Part shown: positions 1-9,960 of the stretch, piece after piece
How positions within the stretch are numbered: position 1 is the first letter of the stretch
Layout: each line of letters opens with the position of its first letter
NCBI GenBank assembly: GCA_022606425.2
Contig: JAHDVF020000518.1
Coordinates: forward strand, 283,082 to 347,081
Reading direction: 5' to 3'
Length of the DNA: 64,000 nucleotides
From: Lepidostoma basale
Taxonomy: Eukaryota; Arthropoda; Insecta; Trichoptera; Lepidostomatidae
Position numbers and translations under genes: made by a program
Notes under the pieces: model-generated
Told to the model about the DNA's origin: nothing
Database searches by the model: none
What the model saw: only the letters and a program-made list of their open reading frames with translations

Positions 1-205
1 ATGTACAAGGCACTGAAGATGTACGAGGATGTTCCGCAGGAGATCAGAAGTGAGAAGAAAATGTGTAGATTTAGAATAGAATTAAGTAAATATGTAACCA
101 CACTGTAAAATGAAGATTGTGTTTTTTGTAATGTAACTGTCCTTATTAGGACATATGTATATACATATGTACTATTTTAAGTTAATAAATAAATAAATAA
201 CATAT
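1..205 (+). mobile_element. LINE 3' end (C-terminal 35 codons and tail), cut by window edge
   Basis: The first 108 bases are an open frame ending in TAA; residues such as MYEDVPQEIRSE resemble the C-terminal tail of Jockey/CR1-group non-LTR reverse transcriptases. About 90 bp of 3' UTR and a (TAAA)n-like tail follow near 183-202, as expected for a LINE 3' end. The rest of the element would lie left of the window. The clade is inferred from a short peptide. Confidence 0.45.
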
Positions 206-302
206 ATATAATAAAATTAACGAAATATTATCAAATCAGTTTATTTTTTTTTTAAAGATATTACAAACAACAATTACAGTTTAAGTCATAAAAAATATGT
301 AA

Positions 303-475
303 TACCAGGAACGCATGAGAGATGGTTCGACATTAGGATTACATAATACTCTCCAAAGTCAAGAGTATTTGACTTCTGAACGTACTTTCACAAATATGAA
401 AGACGTCGATCTCCGAAGCGATCATATTCAGCAGATTGGCCGGCATCACCAGAGGCAGGTTGATTCTGCATGCTG
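303..475 (-). mobile_element. LINE tail fragment, GATTT-tailed family (reverse copy)
   Basis: The reverse complement matches the 3' region of the LINE copies at 1205-1515 and 8955-9285 (shared words TCTGGTGA, ATCGACGTCTTTCATATT, AATGCGTTCCTGGTA). A forward-strand frame of 98 codons (315-611) runs through it, but its first half is antisense LINE and should not be read as a gene. Confidence 0.7.
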
Positions 476-811
476 TGAGATAAAACAGCATGTGCTAACT
501 CTGTCGAAGATAATCTGGAACATGAAAATGGATAGCCTCCAAGATAACGAAGTTCTCAAAGAATCTCCTGATAAGTCTGAAGAAATGGGTAATTATAATT
601 TGATATTATAATATGTAATATACAAACTCTAACAATTGTTTTTATAGATTTACATTAGAACAATTATTTAAATTCATTGTAAGGGTGGAAAAATAATGTA
701 TCCATAACCATCCATTTTTGATAATAAGAACAAAAATGTTATTTTTTCCAAATACCGTCTTAGAAAACAGTGTCTATGGTCTGCCTCGCTACAGCGCCTA
801 GATCTTAAACT
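476..811. other. No gene; possible unique segment
   Basis: The frame entering from the antisense LINE stays open to 611 and has moderately coding-like composition (…SLQDNEVLKESPDKSEE…). A GGTAATT donor-like site lies near 593, but no good acceptor precedes it. The remainder is AT-rich with no recognisable signal. Confidence 0.3.
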
Positions 812-1203
812 AACAGACTATTTAATCATCACGCCATCTTCCTGAAGGGGTAGGAAGAAAAACTGGACCGCCTTACTATTATTTCCTGACATACTTCTCT
901 CGATACCTCAACATTCGTACATCATGTCAATCACGTAGCCGACATTTAATAATTGATTGATTTGATCGGGCCAAGTGTCCTCGATCTTTACTTATTTATA
1001 TGTATCCGTTTATGTCGTTTACAAATACTTTATTTACAATTCTTTCTTCATTCATTCTTTCCATGTGTCCAAACTAACATAACACTTCTCTTCGTACTGC
1101 TTATATTTGCATTTGACACAATCATATACAGATTTAACATACATTCATCTAAGAGATCTCATTTCTGCTGCATTTATTCGACTTTCATCCTTCTTTTTCC
1201 AGC
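812..1203 (-). mobile_element. RTE-like LINE fragment, TTAG-tailed family
   Basis: On the minus strand this reads from a CCAGCTCCATGC-like segment through the family's C-terminal coding region to the conserved 3' terminus (TACCCCTTC…GGCGTGATGATT). It is strongly mutated and has lost its frame. It abuts a LINE tail of another family at 1204. Confidence 0.75.
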
Positions 1204-1515
1204 CCCATGCAACCCATTGTTTTACCAACCGGCCACCAGAACCAATCTGCCTCTGGTGACACCGGTGGGAAGAGCAATTAGTCTGCTGAACGCGGTTTCC
1301 TCGAAGATCGACGTCTTTTATATTAGTATTTATATTATTTTATACTCTTGACTTTAGAGAGTATCTTATCTTCCTAATGTCGAACCATCTTTAATGCGTT
1401 CCTGGTACTTCGTTGTATTTTTATAATATTTTACCTGTACTCAATAGATGCCTTAAACATTTTCCTGTTTGTAATATCTTTTGAGTTAATAAACTGATTT
1501 GATTTGATTGATTTG
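1204..1515 (+). mobile_element. LINE 3' end, GATTT-tailed family
   Basis: A coding relic reads LPLVTPVGRAISLLNAVSS, a segment also present in related form in the LINE at 26.6-27.2 kb (LPMVIPVGRAISLLNRI), which places it in the C-terminal part of a Jockey/CR1-group LINE. The copy ends in a short (TTTGA)n array near 1497-1515. Relatives are at 303, 8955, 37925 and 39150. Confidence 0.65.
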
Positions 1516-1757
1516 ATATAAAGGTCAGTAAGAGAACACCATTGTGTGCTGCCATTTCAGCTTTTTTTAATTAACGAAGACTGGTATTGTTTATTGCCTA
1601 TTGATATATTATCTTTATCATTAAATACATATATAATATCTGTACTTCTGTAATCGAATATTCTGGTATACTTATGTATATACTTATGTATTATCATAGT
1701 ATGATTTAATTTATATCAGTATATTTCATATATGTCAACCTACGTTGATATCATCAG
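1516..1757. other. AT-rich, nothing recognised
   Basis: Low-complexity AT-rich sequence without a coding frame or repeat match elsewhere in the window. Confidence 0.3.
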
Positions 1758-1797
1758 ACCTAGTGATGTCAACATAGATTGACGAAACAGATGTCGC
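1758..1797 (+). ncRNA. Hammerhead-like repeat, family B (degenerate)
   Basis: CUAGUGA is followed by one unpaired U, a stem GUCAA/UUGAC, then GAAA and CAGAUGUC. The same layout with CAGCTG as the stem III palindrome is seen at 23.2 and 32.2 kb. A6 is replaced by G and U4 G5 are altered, so an active ribozyme is unlikely; this is a fossil member. Confidence 0.4.
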
Positions 1798-1892
1798 AAA
1801 AAATAAAAATGGTGATACATAAACAGAGTCTTATAATTTTACAGTTAATTATTTATATTCTAATGATGGTTATATCCAGAGCTATAGAGCTT

Positions 1893-2045
1893 TTCATAAT
1901 ATTAGGAAGCATGCTTACAGAGGGTGGGTAAGTGGAGAGGGATATTGAAAGAAGGATCAGAAGATCAAGACAAAATCTATTTAAAAAAACCAAGATGGCA
2001 GTGCAGAATGGTGTTCTTGTATTGACGAAGTGAAGCATATGAATA
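1893..2045 (+). mobile_element. RTE-like RT fragment, TTAG-tailed family
   Basis: Matches the region of the family that encodes …LGSMxTxDGRVExDIERR… and …KMAVxNGVLVxT…, seen in better shape at 37.1 and 59.1 kb. It has several frameshifts and ends abruptly next to the (ATT)n tail of a SINE. Confidence 0.7.
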
Positions 2046-2052
2046 TTGAGGA

Positions 2053-2312
2053 ATTATTATTATTATTATTATTATTTTGGTAAATCGCTCTTAACATCAT
2101 GACAGCATGAGCCAAATCGATGTAAAGGGTATTATAGCTATCATAGTGATTCTGGTGACATGTGATAGGTAACTAATCTATCGCCTTTTATTATCACGTG
2201 AATTCTACACCAGACCAAAGACAATGTGACAATCACGCTGCCCTCGCCGGGAATCGAACCCGGAACCTTCGGGGTCGCAGTCAATGCACTTACCACTCGG
2301 CCACGAAGGTCG
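2053..2312 (-). mobile_element. tRNA-derived SINE, copy 1 (nearly full length)
   Basis: Read on the minus strand it begins GACCTTCGTGGCCGAGTGG. A perfect pol III A box (TGGCCGAGTGG, 2293-2303) and B box (GGTTCGATTCC, 2250-2260) are present. A unique body of about 190 bp follows (ACACATTGTCTTTGGTCTGG, later ATCGATTTGGCTCATGCTG) with a (TAA/ATT)n tail at 2055-2076. The acceptor arms do not pair, so it is not a tRNA gene. Box A type suggests a Leu/Ser-like tRNA ancestor (inference). Confidence 0.85.
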
Positions 2313-2335
2313 CATCGCTACCAATAGGAATCGAG

Positions 2336-2518
2336 AGAATTATTATTATTATTATTTCATGAAATGTGATAGGTAGCCAACCTATCGCCATTTTATTGTC
2401 ACGTGAATTTTACACCAGACCAAAGAAAGTGTGGTAATCACACTGCCATCGCCGAGAATCGAACCCGGGACCTTCGGTACGCAAGTCAGAGCTCTTACCA
2501 CTCTGCCACGAAGGTCGT
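2336..2518 (-). mobile_element. tRNA-derived SINE, copy 2 (shortened body)
   Basis: Same family as the neighbouring copy: tRNA-like head at 2518-2440 on the minus strand, body with CTTTGGTCTGGTGTAAAATTC, and an (ATT)n tail at 2338-2356. It lacks the distal body segment found in copy 1. The two sit head-to-tail about 25 bp apart. Confidence 0.8.
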
Positions 2519-2545
2519 CGAAATTGTGTCAAAAATTAACAGTGT

Positions 2546-2638
2546 GGCGATACATTCTATCTGCCTACTGCTTCGGAAAGATGGCGTGATGGTTAGTTAG
2601 TTAGATACTTTTATTTATGTGATGGTTAGTTAGTTAGA
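2546..2638 (+). mobile_element. TTAG-tail remnants of the RTE family
   Basis: The RTE 3' terminus (ATTCTxTCTGCCTACTGCTT…GATGGCGTGATGGTTAGTTAG) is followed 20 bp later by a second GTGATGGTTAGTTAGTTAG, so the terminal 20 bp are duplicated. Confidence 0.65.
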
Positions 2639-2639
2639 T

Positions 2640-3014
2640 CTTAAGTGCGGCAACTTGGTGATTTTTAAACTGAAAAATAAGGACACGCCCAATAAGTCTC
2701 ATACACATATTCAGAACTACACGCGTACACGGACGCACAAAGAAACTCATTATATGTGTCGTTAGGATGTTTACGCCTAATAATTTACTTATTAACATAA
2801 AGTTTACCAGTTTACAAAGTGTCCTGGAGTGTTTTGACATGAAATTCCGAATAACCTCCCACGAGGCGTGAGACCGTGCTCTAAGGGTGTCCTGATAGCG
2901 GAGCTTTACGCATCCTGTATGTGCGTATTTGCGGATTTAAAAAAAAACATACGCTTTTGGAAATATAATAATACATTGAAGTGTTGAACTGAACTTTTGG
3001 AAATATAATAAAAC
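2640..3014. other. No gene recognised
   Basis: Unique-looking sequence with an imperfect direct repeat of ACTTTTGGAAATATAATAA at about 2955 and 2993. No coding frame of note. Confidence 0.3.
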
Positions 3015-3610
3015 AGTGATTGTTGGCGATATACCTGTGGAGCAAGTAATGAGTTTCAGATATTTGGGAGTATAGTTCTGCAGCCAAAATGCCCTTTATA
3101 CCGAAATACGAGAACAAGTCAGTAAAGCCTCTACCGTGTCAGAATATCTGAAGAATCTGGTCTGGAAGAACAAGCACATGCGTATCGACAGCAAGATCAG
3201 AATTTATAAAACATGCGTGCGACCTATCTATCGACCTATGACGTACGCTGTAGAGACGCAGGCCGACACTGTGCGAACCAAGGGACTACTAAGAACATCG
3301 AAGATGAAAGTCCTAAGATTAATTACTATTATAGAAAAACTCTCCGAGATCGTGTCCGCAACGCAGTCATAAGAAACACTTGCAAAATAGAGGATATCTT
3401 TCATTGGAGTAGATCCAGAAGAAGATACTAAAGGGACCATGTAGCCCGAATGGATGGTGACAGACTTGCATACACAGCTGCTTATAAAATCCCCTCCGGA
3501 CACCGCCTACCTGAAAGACCGCCTAAGAGATGAAAGGACAGCTGGACCTCATCTTGCGACGAAACACGATTTCTGTGTCACAGATCACCAGATCTATTAA
3601 AAGAAGAAGA
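3015..3610 (+). mobile_element. RTE-like LINE fragment, family e
   Basis: Encodes in broken frames ExVMSFRYLGV, a KIRIYKTCVRPI segment, then LxTIxEKLSEIVSATQS (elsewhere KTLRDRVRN), a zone with RWSRSRRRYWRDHV-like residues, and an (AAG)n-rich end near 3600. A second copy of the same region is at 50.7-51.5 kb and a minus copy at 48.5-48.9 kb. These are C-terminal RT remnants. Confidence 0.75.
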
Positions 3611-4089
3611 AGTGTTGAAAGATACAAGCAGATAATTCCGATTCTCTGGGCGAAACAAACAAGAGATTGACTCCAAGAGTACATTGATAAGAAATTCGCT
3701 AATTTTTAAAGATACATTTATCATTACCGTATTTTACGGACTATAAGACGCTACGAACTACGAGTATAATACGCACTTTAATTTCTAGGCAATTTAAAAA
3801 AAATCATTTTTACCTATTTTATTATTAGATTGGTGGATAGCATCGGTGCACTGCCGCTGCCAGTAGAATCCAATGTTCCCAGGTTCTTCAAAAATTCTTT
3901 ACATGAGAGAGTATGGTAGCTCTATCCCATGCATTTGATTTGTAAATGTTGAGGAACAATTCTCTGCAGCCTCGCAGAGATGAATTTCTTTAAATTAAAC
4001 AGGGCATATTTTGAGAACTCCGACCGCATAAAAATATTTCCTAAAAATTAGAAAACACAGTAGGTAAGATTCTCTTACTAATTTAACTA
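3611..4089. other. Intergenic; possible MITE fragment at 3727-3800
   Basis: CCGTATTTTACGGACTATAAGACGC at its left part resembles a widespread short DNA-transposon repeat motif (recognised from memory, weak). The remainder has no coding signal. Confidence 0.3.
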
Positions 4090-4114
4090 TGAAGTTCTAC
4101 AGGGTTTACGCCTT

Positions 4115-4515
4115 GACATTATATCTTCTTCCCCGGTCTCAATCTAATGATTGGTCTGCAGCAAGGCGACGCATCTCCTCTTCCACTCCGCTCGGTCCTC
4201 GGCAACTCTCTTTAACTCCGTATAAGAGGTTACTTCTGACGAGGTTGTCCTCTGCCAATCGATCCCTCGACCATTCCCTCTAATACATCACGCAGGAGAC
4301 AGTCGTGTCGCAACACATGACCAATACATCTCGCATGCTTCTCCGCTATAGTGTTTAACATGTGCCTATTCTTTTTAACTCTGCTGAGAACCTCCTCATT
4401 TGTAATATGGTCCCTGTAGGTCCACATCTCAAATGCTTCCAGCCTTTTGGGTTCTCTTTCGCCCAGACACCAAGTCTCGCAGCCATACAGTAAAACACTC
4501 CATACAAATATTTTT
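4115..4515 (-). mobile_element. RTE-like LINE fragment, family b
   Basis: Minus-strand reading gives …CETWCLGERE…, …MWTYRDHITNEEVLSRVKK…, HARCIGHVLRHDCLLRDVLEG and a GRPRQK end, matching the C-terminal RT-linked region of the better copies at 9.3 and 62.2 kb. Divergence is high and the frame is broken near 4440. Confidence 0.75.
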
Positions 4516-4613
4516 AATTATTTTAAAAGTTGTTTCTCATATTTTTATAAGTTGTTTGCTAAAAATAATGTGTTATAGATACTTTTTTTAAATCCGCATT
4601 TTTTATATTACAG

Positions 4614-4772
4614 ACGCGAGCTGTCACCCCATCCCTAGTGTGCATGTTTTCACAATTTATTCGCTCAGTTCACCCATATAATATATTTGCTTATGGTCGA
4701 ATCTATGTGGCTGGAAGTTATCAAATAGTATTTTGGGTTGGGCTTATTTTACATCTGTTCTGCGGCCGGACG
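4614..4772 (+). CDS. Candidate internal coding exon of an unrecognised gene
   Basis: The segment is 159 bp (53 codons, phase 0 at both ends) with no stop. A strong acceptor (pyrimidine-rich TTTTTTATATTACAG) precedes it and a consensus donor (GGTAAGTAT) follows. The predicted peptide begins TRAVTPSLVCMFSQF and contains a hydrophobic run around QIVFWVGLILHLFC, so it could hold part of a membrane segment. It is not similar to any mobile element in the window and composition is richer in GC than its surroundings. I do not recognise the family. The frame also runs past the donor to 4820, so a chance open frame remains possible; partner exons were not found nearby. Confidence 0.4.
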
Positions 4773-4774
4773 GT

Positions 4775-5125
4775 AAGTATAGGAGGAGGAACATTTCCCG
4801 GCGTATCTCCGGGGGATTAATTAATGTGTGTTTTTGGTTTAATGTACGCGTAAAAATAAACTATACCTTTATACATAATATGTATTAACAGTTAACCAAG
4901 AGCTTAAGCCTAAGCTTGGCTGTCTGGTCAGAAGCTAAATCGCTTTAAACTGACCCTGTTTCTGTCTGGATACTTAAAATTTTAATGCAGGGTATGCTTG
5001 AATATTTAGAACCAGTGGGTACGCATACATATTGAGAACCATTAGTAATACGTTTATCTTAAGAAACAAAAGATATACTGTTGCAGTATATTCCTAATTT
5101 TAAATAATGATTTAATAACACTGTC
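4775..5125. other. No gene recognised
   Basis: If the preceding exon is real this would be intron. The sequence is AT-rich with an AAGCCTAAGCTTGGCT partial palindrome near 4908-4923. Confidence 0.3.
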
Positions 5126-5129
5126 TAAT

Positions 5130-6343
5130 GATTTTACTGAAATCTGTAGATGGAAGTTCATTATAGTTACACCATTTATAACTCAAGAACGGCTACACCA
5201 ATTTTGATGAATTTGATTTGTTGGATTGGTTTCCGTCCCGAATAGCAGAATAACTATTAAAACATCGGAAAAATATGAATAAAATTCATTTTCTCATATA
5301 TTTTGTATAGAGCGGCTTCTTGATAATTGCTTATCTATGGTATACACCATTTTTAACTCAAAAACGGCTGGACCGATTTTGATGATCTTTGATGTGTTAG
5401 ATTTGTCTCCGTCCCGATTAGCGGATTAACTATTAAAACATCGACCCAAGTGCATCCCATCCAGCAAATATAATAGTTTAACAGAAAGTAGTGCAACAAT
5501 ACTATGCGACTCATTTCGATTTGCTTCAATAAAGCAAATCCCTTTGCGGCCATGTGAATTACATTCATATCAATGTAATCTCTGGTGTGTCATCTGTAAT
5601 GTAATCTGAAGGTGTGTCAGTAAGCTGTTTGTTGTATGCGGACGACGCTGTGCTACTTGCAGACAACGAGCACGAACTGCAAGCCCTGGTGTCTAGTATG
5701 TATGAGGTATGCAAGCGATGCGATTTGATGATGAATGTGAATAAGTCTGAGGTAATGATTTTCGAAAAAGAAGGAAGCGTGGCAAATCTGTTTATGATCG
5801 AGTGACAAATGCAAGTATAAGAAGTGAATGTGGTGCGAATGAAAGTGTTATGAACAAAATAAGGAAAGGGTCATTAAGATGGTTTGGACACATGGAAAGA
5901 ATGAGTGAAGACAGAATAGTAAAGAAGGTATATGTAAACGGCGTGAACGGAGCTAGAAATAGAGGAAGGCCGAGGAAAACGTGGCACGATCAAATCAATC
6001 AAATATTGAATGTCGGTCACGTGAGGAGTCGGAAAAATCGACGTGCGTGCATGACAAGATGTATGAATGTAGAGGAAGCGAGAGACGTATGTCAGGACAG
6101 AACAGTGTGGCGTTCCATTCTTTCTGCCTACCCCTCCGGGGAGACGGCGTGATGGTGAGTTAGTTAGTTAGTCAATGTAATCTAAATACTTTTAATTTTG
6201 ATTTTTACACATTTATTGAACTTAATTCATTTTGAGTATTCATTTTAACTTAATAAATAACTGAAATTAATTCAACTAATAAGTTAACACAACATTTATT
6301 GATTCTGAGGCGGTACGAAGTTCACCGGGTCAGCTAGTATTTC
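5130..6343 (+). mobile_element. Helitron-like element, interrupted by an RTE insertion
   Basis: Internal text AACTCAAAAACGGCTGGACC (and a first version AACTCAAGAACGGCTACACC) and the terminus ACCGGGTCAGCTAG at about 6326-6339 followed by T are typical of non-autonomous lepidopteran Helitrons, which end in CTAG/CTRR and insert between A and T. The halves are 5130-5581 and 6172-6343. The 5' end is approximate. No Rep/helicase coding is present. Recognition is from memory of the family. Confidence 0.6.
5582..6171 (+). mobile_element. RTE LINE insertion with internal deletion, 12-bp TSD
   Basis: Flanked by the perfect duplication TCAATGTAATCT (5570-5581 and 6172-6183). The first half encodes the RT palm motif in LLYADDAVLLADNEHE followed by MMNVNKSEVMIFEKE. 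The frame then jumps to the C-terminal region SIRSECGANESVMNKI…RWFGHMERM…GRPRKTW…WRSILSAYPSGETA-stop, omitting the roughly 110 codons present at 59.0-59.4 kb. It ends in (TTAG)n. It is both 5'-truncated and internally deleted, hence dead. Confidence 0.9.
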
Positions 6344-6462
6344 AATTAAACGAAGTTTTTTAACAACTTCCACGCTTGTCTTTTTTTTCCGTCACCGACC
6401 GGTTTCGCCAGGCTCTCTGGCATGGACAGACTGGTGACACTATTGCAAACTCGACGTATGAG
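6344..6462 (-). repeat. Hammerhead-like repeat, family A (degenerate)
   Basis: Minus strand reads CUGUCCAUGCCAG-AGAG-CCUGGCGAAACCGGUCGGUGAC followed by AAAGACAAGCGTGGAAGTTG. It is a family A member with G8 mutated. It starts immediately after the Helitron terminus. Confidence 0.55.
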
Positions 6463-6469
6463 TATTATG

Positions 6470-6525
6470 GATATGATAGAAGTATGTCAGGATAGAACAG
6501 GGTGGCGGTCCATTCTTTCTTGATT
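6470..6525 (+). mobile_element. Small RTE fragment, TTAG-tailed family
   Basis: Short match to AGAAGTATGTCAGGATAGAAC…GTCCATTCTTTCT, the penultimate part of the family, cut before the tail. Confidence 0.6.
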
Positions 6526-7080
6526 TAGACTACCGTTGTCGTCCACTGCTGGACATACGCCTCCCCTATACTTCTCCACGTATCCCTGTCTTGTGCATTT
6601 TGCATCCAATCACCAGCAATTCTTCTAATGTCATCGGACCATCGTATAGGGGGTCCCCCTCTTATATATTATTATCGCGGGGTCTCCACTCTACCACCCT
6701 TCTGGTCTATCTATCGTCTGCCAATCTGGCAACATGTCCCGCAAATGACCATTTAAGCTTCGCTACCCTTGCGACGATATCTGTTACTCCCGACCTTCTA
6801 CGTATTTTAGTATTTCTAATCCGGTCTGAGAGTCTTACGTGTAGCATGGCTCTTTCGTGTTTCCTCTGTGCTACACGGAGTCTCCTTATGGTCGACTTGG
6901 TGAGGATTAGCGTTTCTGCTCCATATGTCAGTACTGGAAGTAGGCATTGATCATACATTTTGCGTTTCAGACACTGGGGAATCCTACTATTAAAGAACTT
7001 CTTCAGATTGCCATATGCCGCCCACCCAAGACCGATTCTTCACTGAAGCTCAGCAGTCTGATTATCTCTGGAAACCCCTT
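6526..7080 (-). mobile_element. RTE-like LINE fragment, family c
   Basis: Minus strand encodes RIGLGWAAYGNLKKFF, MYDQCLLPVLTYGAETL, RRLRVAQRKHERAMLHV, DRIRNTKIRRRSGVTDIV and KLKWSFAGHVARLADDR, the RT C-terminal and linker region of RTE-type elements. Small frame lesions and stops are present (for example within ELQ-RIGLG). Another copy is at 55.0-55.4 kb. Confidence 0.8.
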
Positions 7081-7695
7081 TGGTGAGTTAGATAATGATT
7101 TATGTAATTTTTGATAAACCGAAGATGTTAACACGTTCTAATTCTATAATGACGAACTTAATTCATTAAAACGTAGAAATAATGTGTAGTTATTTTGTGG
7201 CTAGGGGCGTTTCAGTATATATTGGTGTGAACTAAATTGGTTTGATGTCAGTGTTTAGTTATGTGTTATGTAAGTCACCTAGAAGAAGAGTCTGTGATAA
7301 TTATGATAGTAAATGAACGCCTTTCACCTTGAATAAACGCTATACATTGCAAAGAACATTTACAATCTTTAAAATATTTTGGGTTTTTGTTTATCTTTTC
7401 CCCTACGCTTTCGCCATCAAACCCTTTTTTTGTGTGTGCTCAAATTCACAACGTTAAATAATAAATATATCCACGTGCGCGTAAAGTGTCACAGAGACCT
7501 TCAATTTCCCGACACGTGTTCTTACGTGCGTTCGAAACTTCTGTCCCGTATCGATATCATAAAAATATTCTTAAATTTATTCATTCTTATGAATAATTAT
7601 TAACTGTATACATTTAAACATAGTTATTACATCATAAATCCATTATTTCAAAGTAGGAATTTTACTTATTTAACATTTCTACAAAATCAAAATAT
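7081..7695. other. No gene recognised
   Basis: AT-rich, with a 74-codon chance frame at 7379-7603 that lacks splice signals or similarity to known families. Confidence 0.3.
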
Positions 7696-8135
7696 TAAAA
7701 TACTACATTTTGAATGTATACAAATATTTGTAGACGAATACTGGATTTTACCCATTGCGGGCTATCATTTTTAAGGATTAATTGTATCTCAATAGAAACG
7801 ATGCAAATTGGAAACAGAATATGGTGGTCGAGGCGTTTACAGGTTGAAGCGTTTACAGTCATTGGTTGGGTTAAACGCACGCTTTATGTAATACAACATT
7901 CCCCATTCCGCCCTTCTTACGACCACCGCGTCTGACAATTTTTTGGAAGATGTATATATGCTACAATGTTGGACTACACTTCACACTTTTTAGTTCAATC
8001 TACACTAGCGCCATATGATAGTATTGGATTAAGCATTAAACAGAATATCTTTATTAACACAATGTGAAAGGCTACCGCCATTAACATACATTGCTAGATA
8101 ACGCCTAGAGATGTCTCTCCAATTTTTATGCTATT
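7696..8135 (+). repeat. Fold-back/MITE-like family F, copy 1
   Basis: Begins ATTTTGAATGTATACAAATA, continues with TTAAGGATTAATTGTATCTC and contains TTGGTTGGGTTAAACGCACG and CAACATTCCCCATTCCGCCC. The same blocks recur at 39.5, 41.0, 47.7, 60.9 and 61.2 kb in both orientations. No coding capacity; a non-autonomous DNA element is likely. Confidence 0.7.
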
Positions 8136-8640
8136 TTTTTATAAAATGACTATCCACAACTTGTTTAGGAGGTGGCCTCGTTTCCGGTAAGGGTAGTATG
8201 ATTCTCACACTGCCTTTGATATTATTATTATAATAATATTATTATTTATGATTTCATTTCAGTTCATTTCATTTATTCAAATAAAAATCACCAACATTAC
8301 AGACATATAATTCCAGATCATCATCATCAAGAATTTGAGTTTGCACCTTTTATAATTAAATATTTTTAGTTATATGTTTAGTTGATTGTAGCACACGATA
8401 ATGCCCAAATATGTTAGCGAAACCGCTGTCGAAACAATACATTTAATTAAAATGCAATGTTCGTGGCTATATGACCGATAAACTCAACAAATACAGTACA
8501 AATAGTAAATGTTTACTGATTATTAGCATTACTGCGACGAAGTTAAAAATATATTTCTTACAAAACTAGTTAAAATGCACTCTTAAATGCATATAAATGA
8601 ATACTTAGTGACAGTAAAATAGCTATTTTATCGATTTGTT
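8136..8640. other. No gene recognised
   Basis: AT-rich; contains a short LINE-tail-like stretch (CATTTATTCAAATAAAAATC) at about 8265-8290 and nothing else recognised. Confidence 0.3.
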
Positions 8641-8720
8641 GGCATTTTCGGGTGTTACAAATACGTTGATGATGATACTAAAATCGGTTGGAGAAACAAC
8701 TGTCACGACATTCTCAAAAA
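8641..8720 (+). ncRNA. Hammerhead-like repeat, family B (degenerate)
   Basis: GUUGAUGAUGAUACUAAAAUCGGUUGGAGAAACAACUGUC keeps a GAAA and a family B stem III but stem II is broken. TCTCAAAAAAAATAT follows, as in the copy at 32.2 kb. Confidence 0.35.
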
Positions 8721-8817
8721 AAATATAATAAAAAATTGTGATTTTATTAGTATTGTAAATTTAACAGTTAATAAGGTTGAAGTGTCAAAGTGTATCGGCC
8801 AAAACAATGGACTCGCA

Positions 8818-8953
8818 AACTAACTAACTAACTAACTAACCATCACGTCTGCTCCCCGGAGGGGTAGGCACAAATAATAGACAGCCACACTGTTCTGTCC
8901 TGACATACTTATCTCGCTTCCTCTACATTCATACATCTTGTTGATTTCTCCAT
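8818..8953 (-). mobile_element. RTE fragment, TTAG-tailed family
   Basis: Five TTAG units (CTAACTAA… on this strand), then the conserved 3' end and roughly 110 bp of C-terminal coding relic. It abuts the LINE tail at 8954. Confidence 0.75.
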
Positions 8954-9285
8954 TTCTCCGACAGCGACAGCACAGATTGTTTTACCTACTGGCCACCAGA
9001 ATCAATCTACCTCTGGTGAGACCGGTGGGAAGCGCAATTAGTCTTCTGAACGCGGTCTCCTCGGAGATCGACGTCTTTCATATTAGTGAAGGTACGTTCA
9101 GGAGATAAATACTCTTGACTTTAGAAAGTATCTTGTCTTTCTAATGTCAAACTATCTCTAATGCGTTCCTGGTACTATGTTGTATTTTTATAATATTTTA
9201 TCTGTACTCAATAGATGCCTTAAACATTTTCCTGTTTGTAATGTCTTTTGAGTGAATAAACTGATTTGATTTGATTTGATTTGAA
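8954..9285 (+). mobile_element. LINE 3' end, GATTT-tailed family
   Basis: Closely matches 1204-1515 (ACCAGAATCAATCTACCTCT, GGAGATCGACGTCTTTC, TGCGTTCCTGGTACTATG) and ends in a (TGATT)n array. It includes GAAGGTACGTTCAGGAGATA, a segment missing from the 1.2-kb copy. Confidence 0.7.
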
Positions 9286-9297
9286 TACTTCCCTCTC

Positions 9298-9960
9298 TCT
9301 GGTTTCAATTCTGGGATTGGTTTGCAGCAATTTCCTCTATTCTTCTCTTGCATTCTTCCCTGTCTTGTGCAGCTCTTTTGAAATCTGCATATGATGAGCA
9401 GCGCACATCCATCAACAGGTCCTCCAGGTACTCTCGGCGTGGGCGTCCCCTATAGTTTGTCCCCTCGATCATACCCTCCATTATGGCATGCAAGAGGCCT
9501 TCTTGTCGTATTACATGGCCGATCTATCTTGCACACCTTACGGACAAGGTCCTGAGCAGGTGCCTTCCTCCTTCGAGAACGAAGATGAATTTCTTGGGAG
9601 AACCTCCTCATTTGTGATGTGGTCTCTCCAGGAAATTCTTAATAGTCTTCTATAGGACCACATCTCAAAAGCCTCTAGTCTCCGCTTATCTCTTTCGGAT
9701 AGGCACCATGTCTCGCAGCTGTACATCAAGATACTCCATACATAAGTCTTGATGAGGAGTATTCTCAGTTTTAGGTCTATATTATTTGATTCTATTATTT
9801 TCGACATTTTATTAAATGCAAGCCTAGCCTGATGTATACGGCTGTCGACCTAGCTCTTAGACCGACCGTCACATGTTATTTTGCTCCCGAGGTAGACAAA
9901 CTCCTTGGTGTTTTTTAGTGGAACTCCTGACATCACTACTCTCATCTGATGTTGCGGTCG
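9298..9960 (-). mobile_element. RTE-like LINE fragment, family b
   Basis: Near-twin of 62195-62840. The minus strand encodes SKIIESNNIDLKLRILLIKT, VWSILMYSCETWCLSERDKR, SWRDHITNEEVL, MHAIMEGMIEGTNYRGRPRR and DVRCSSYADFKRAAQDREE. Two frames are needed because of indels near 9590-9610 and 9520, so it is a pseudogene. Confidence 0.85.

Noticed and set aside
315..611. 98-codon gene
   Set aside because: The first half is the antisense of a GATTT-tailed LINE 3' region found four more times in the window.
2240..2312. Functional tRNA gene
   Set aside because: A and B boxes are perfect but acceptor arms do not pair, and the sequence continues into a repeated SINE body and tail.
8818..8840. TTAG/CTAA arrays as telomeric repeats
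   Set aside because: Insect telomere repeat is TTAGG; these are four-base units of only 2-5 copies, always at the 3' end of one RTE family.
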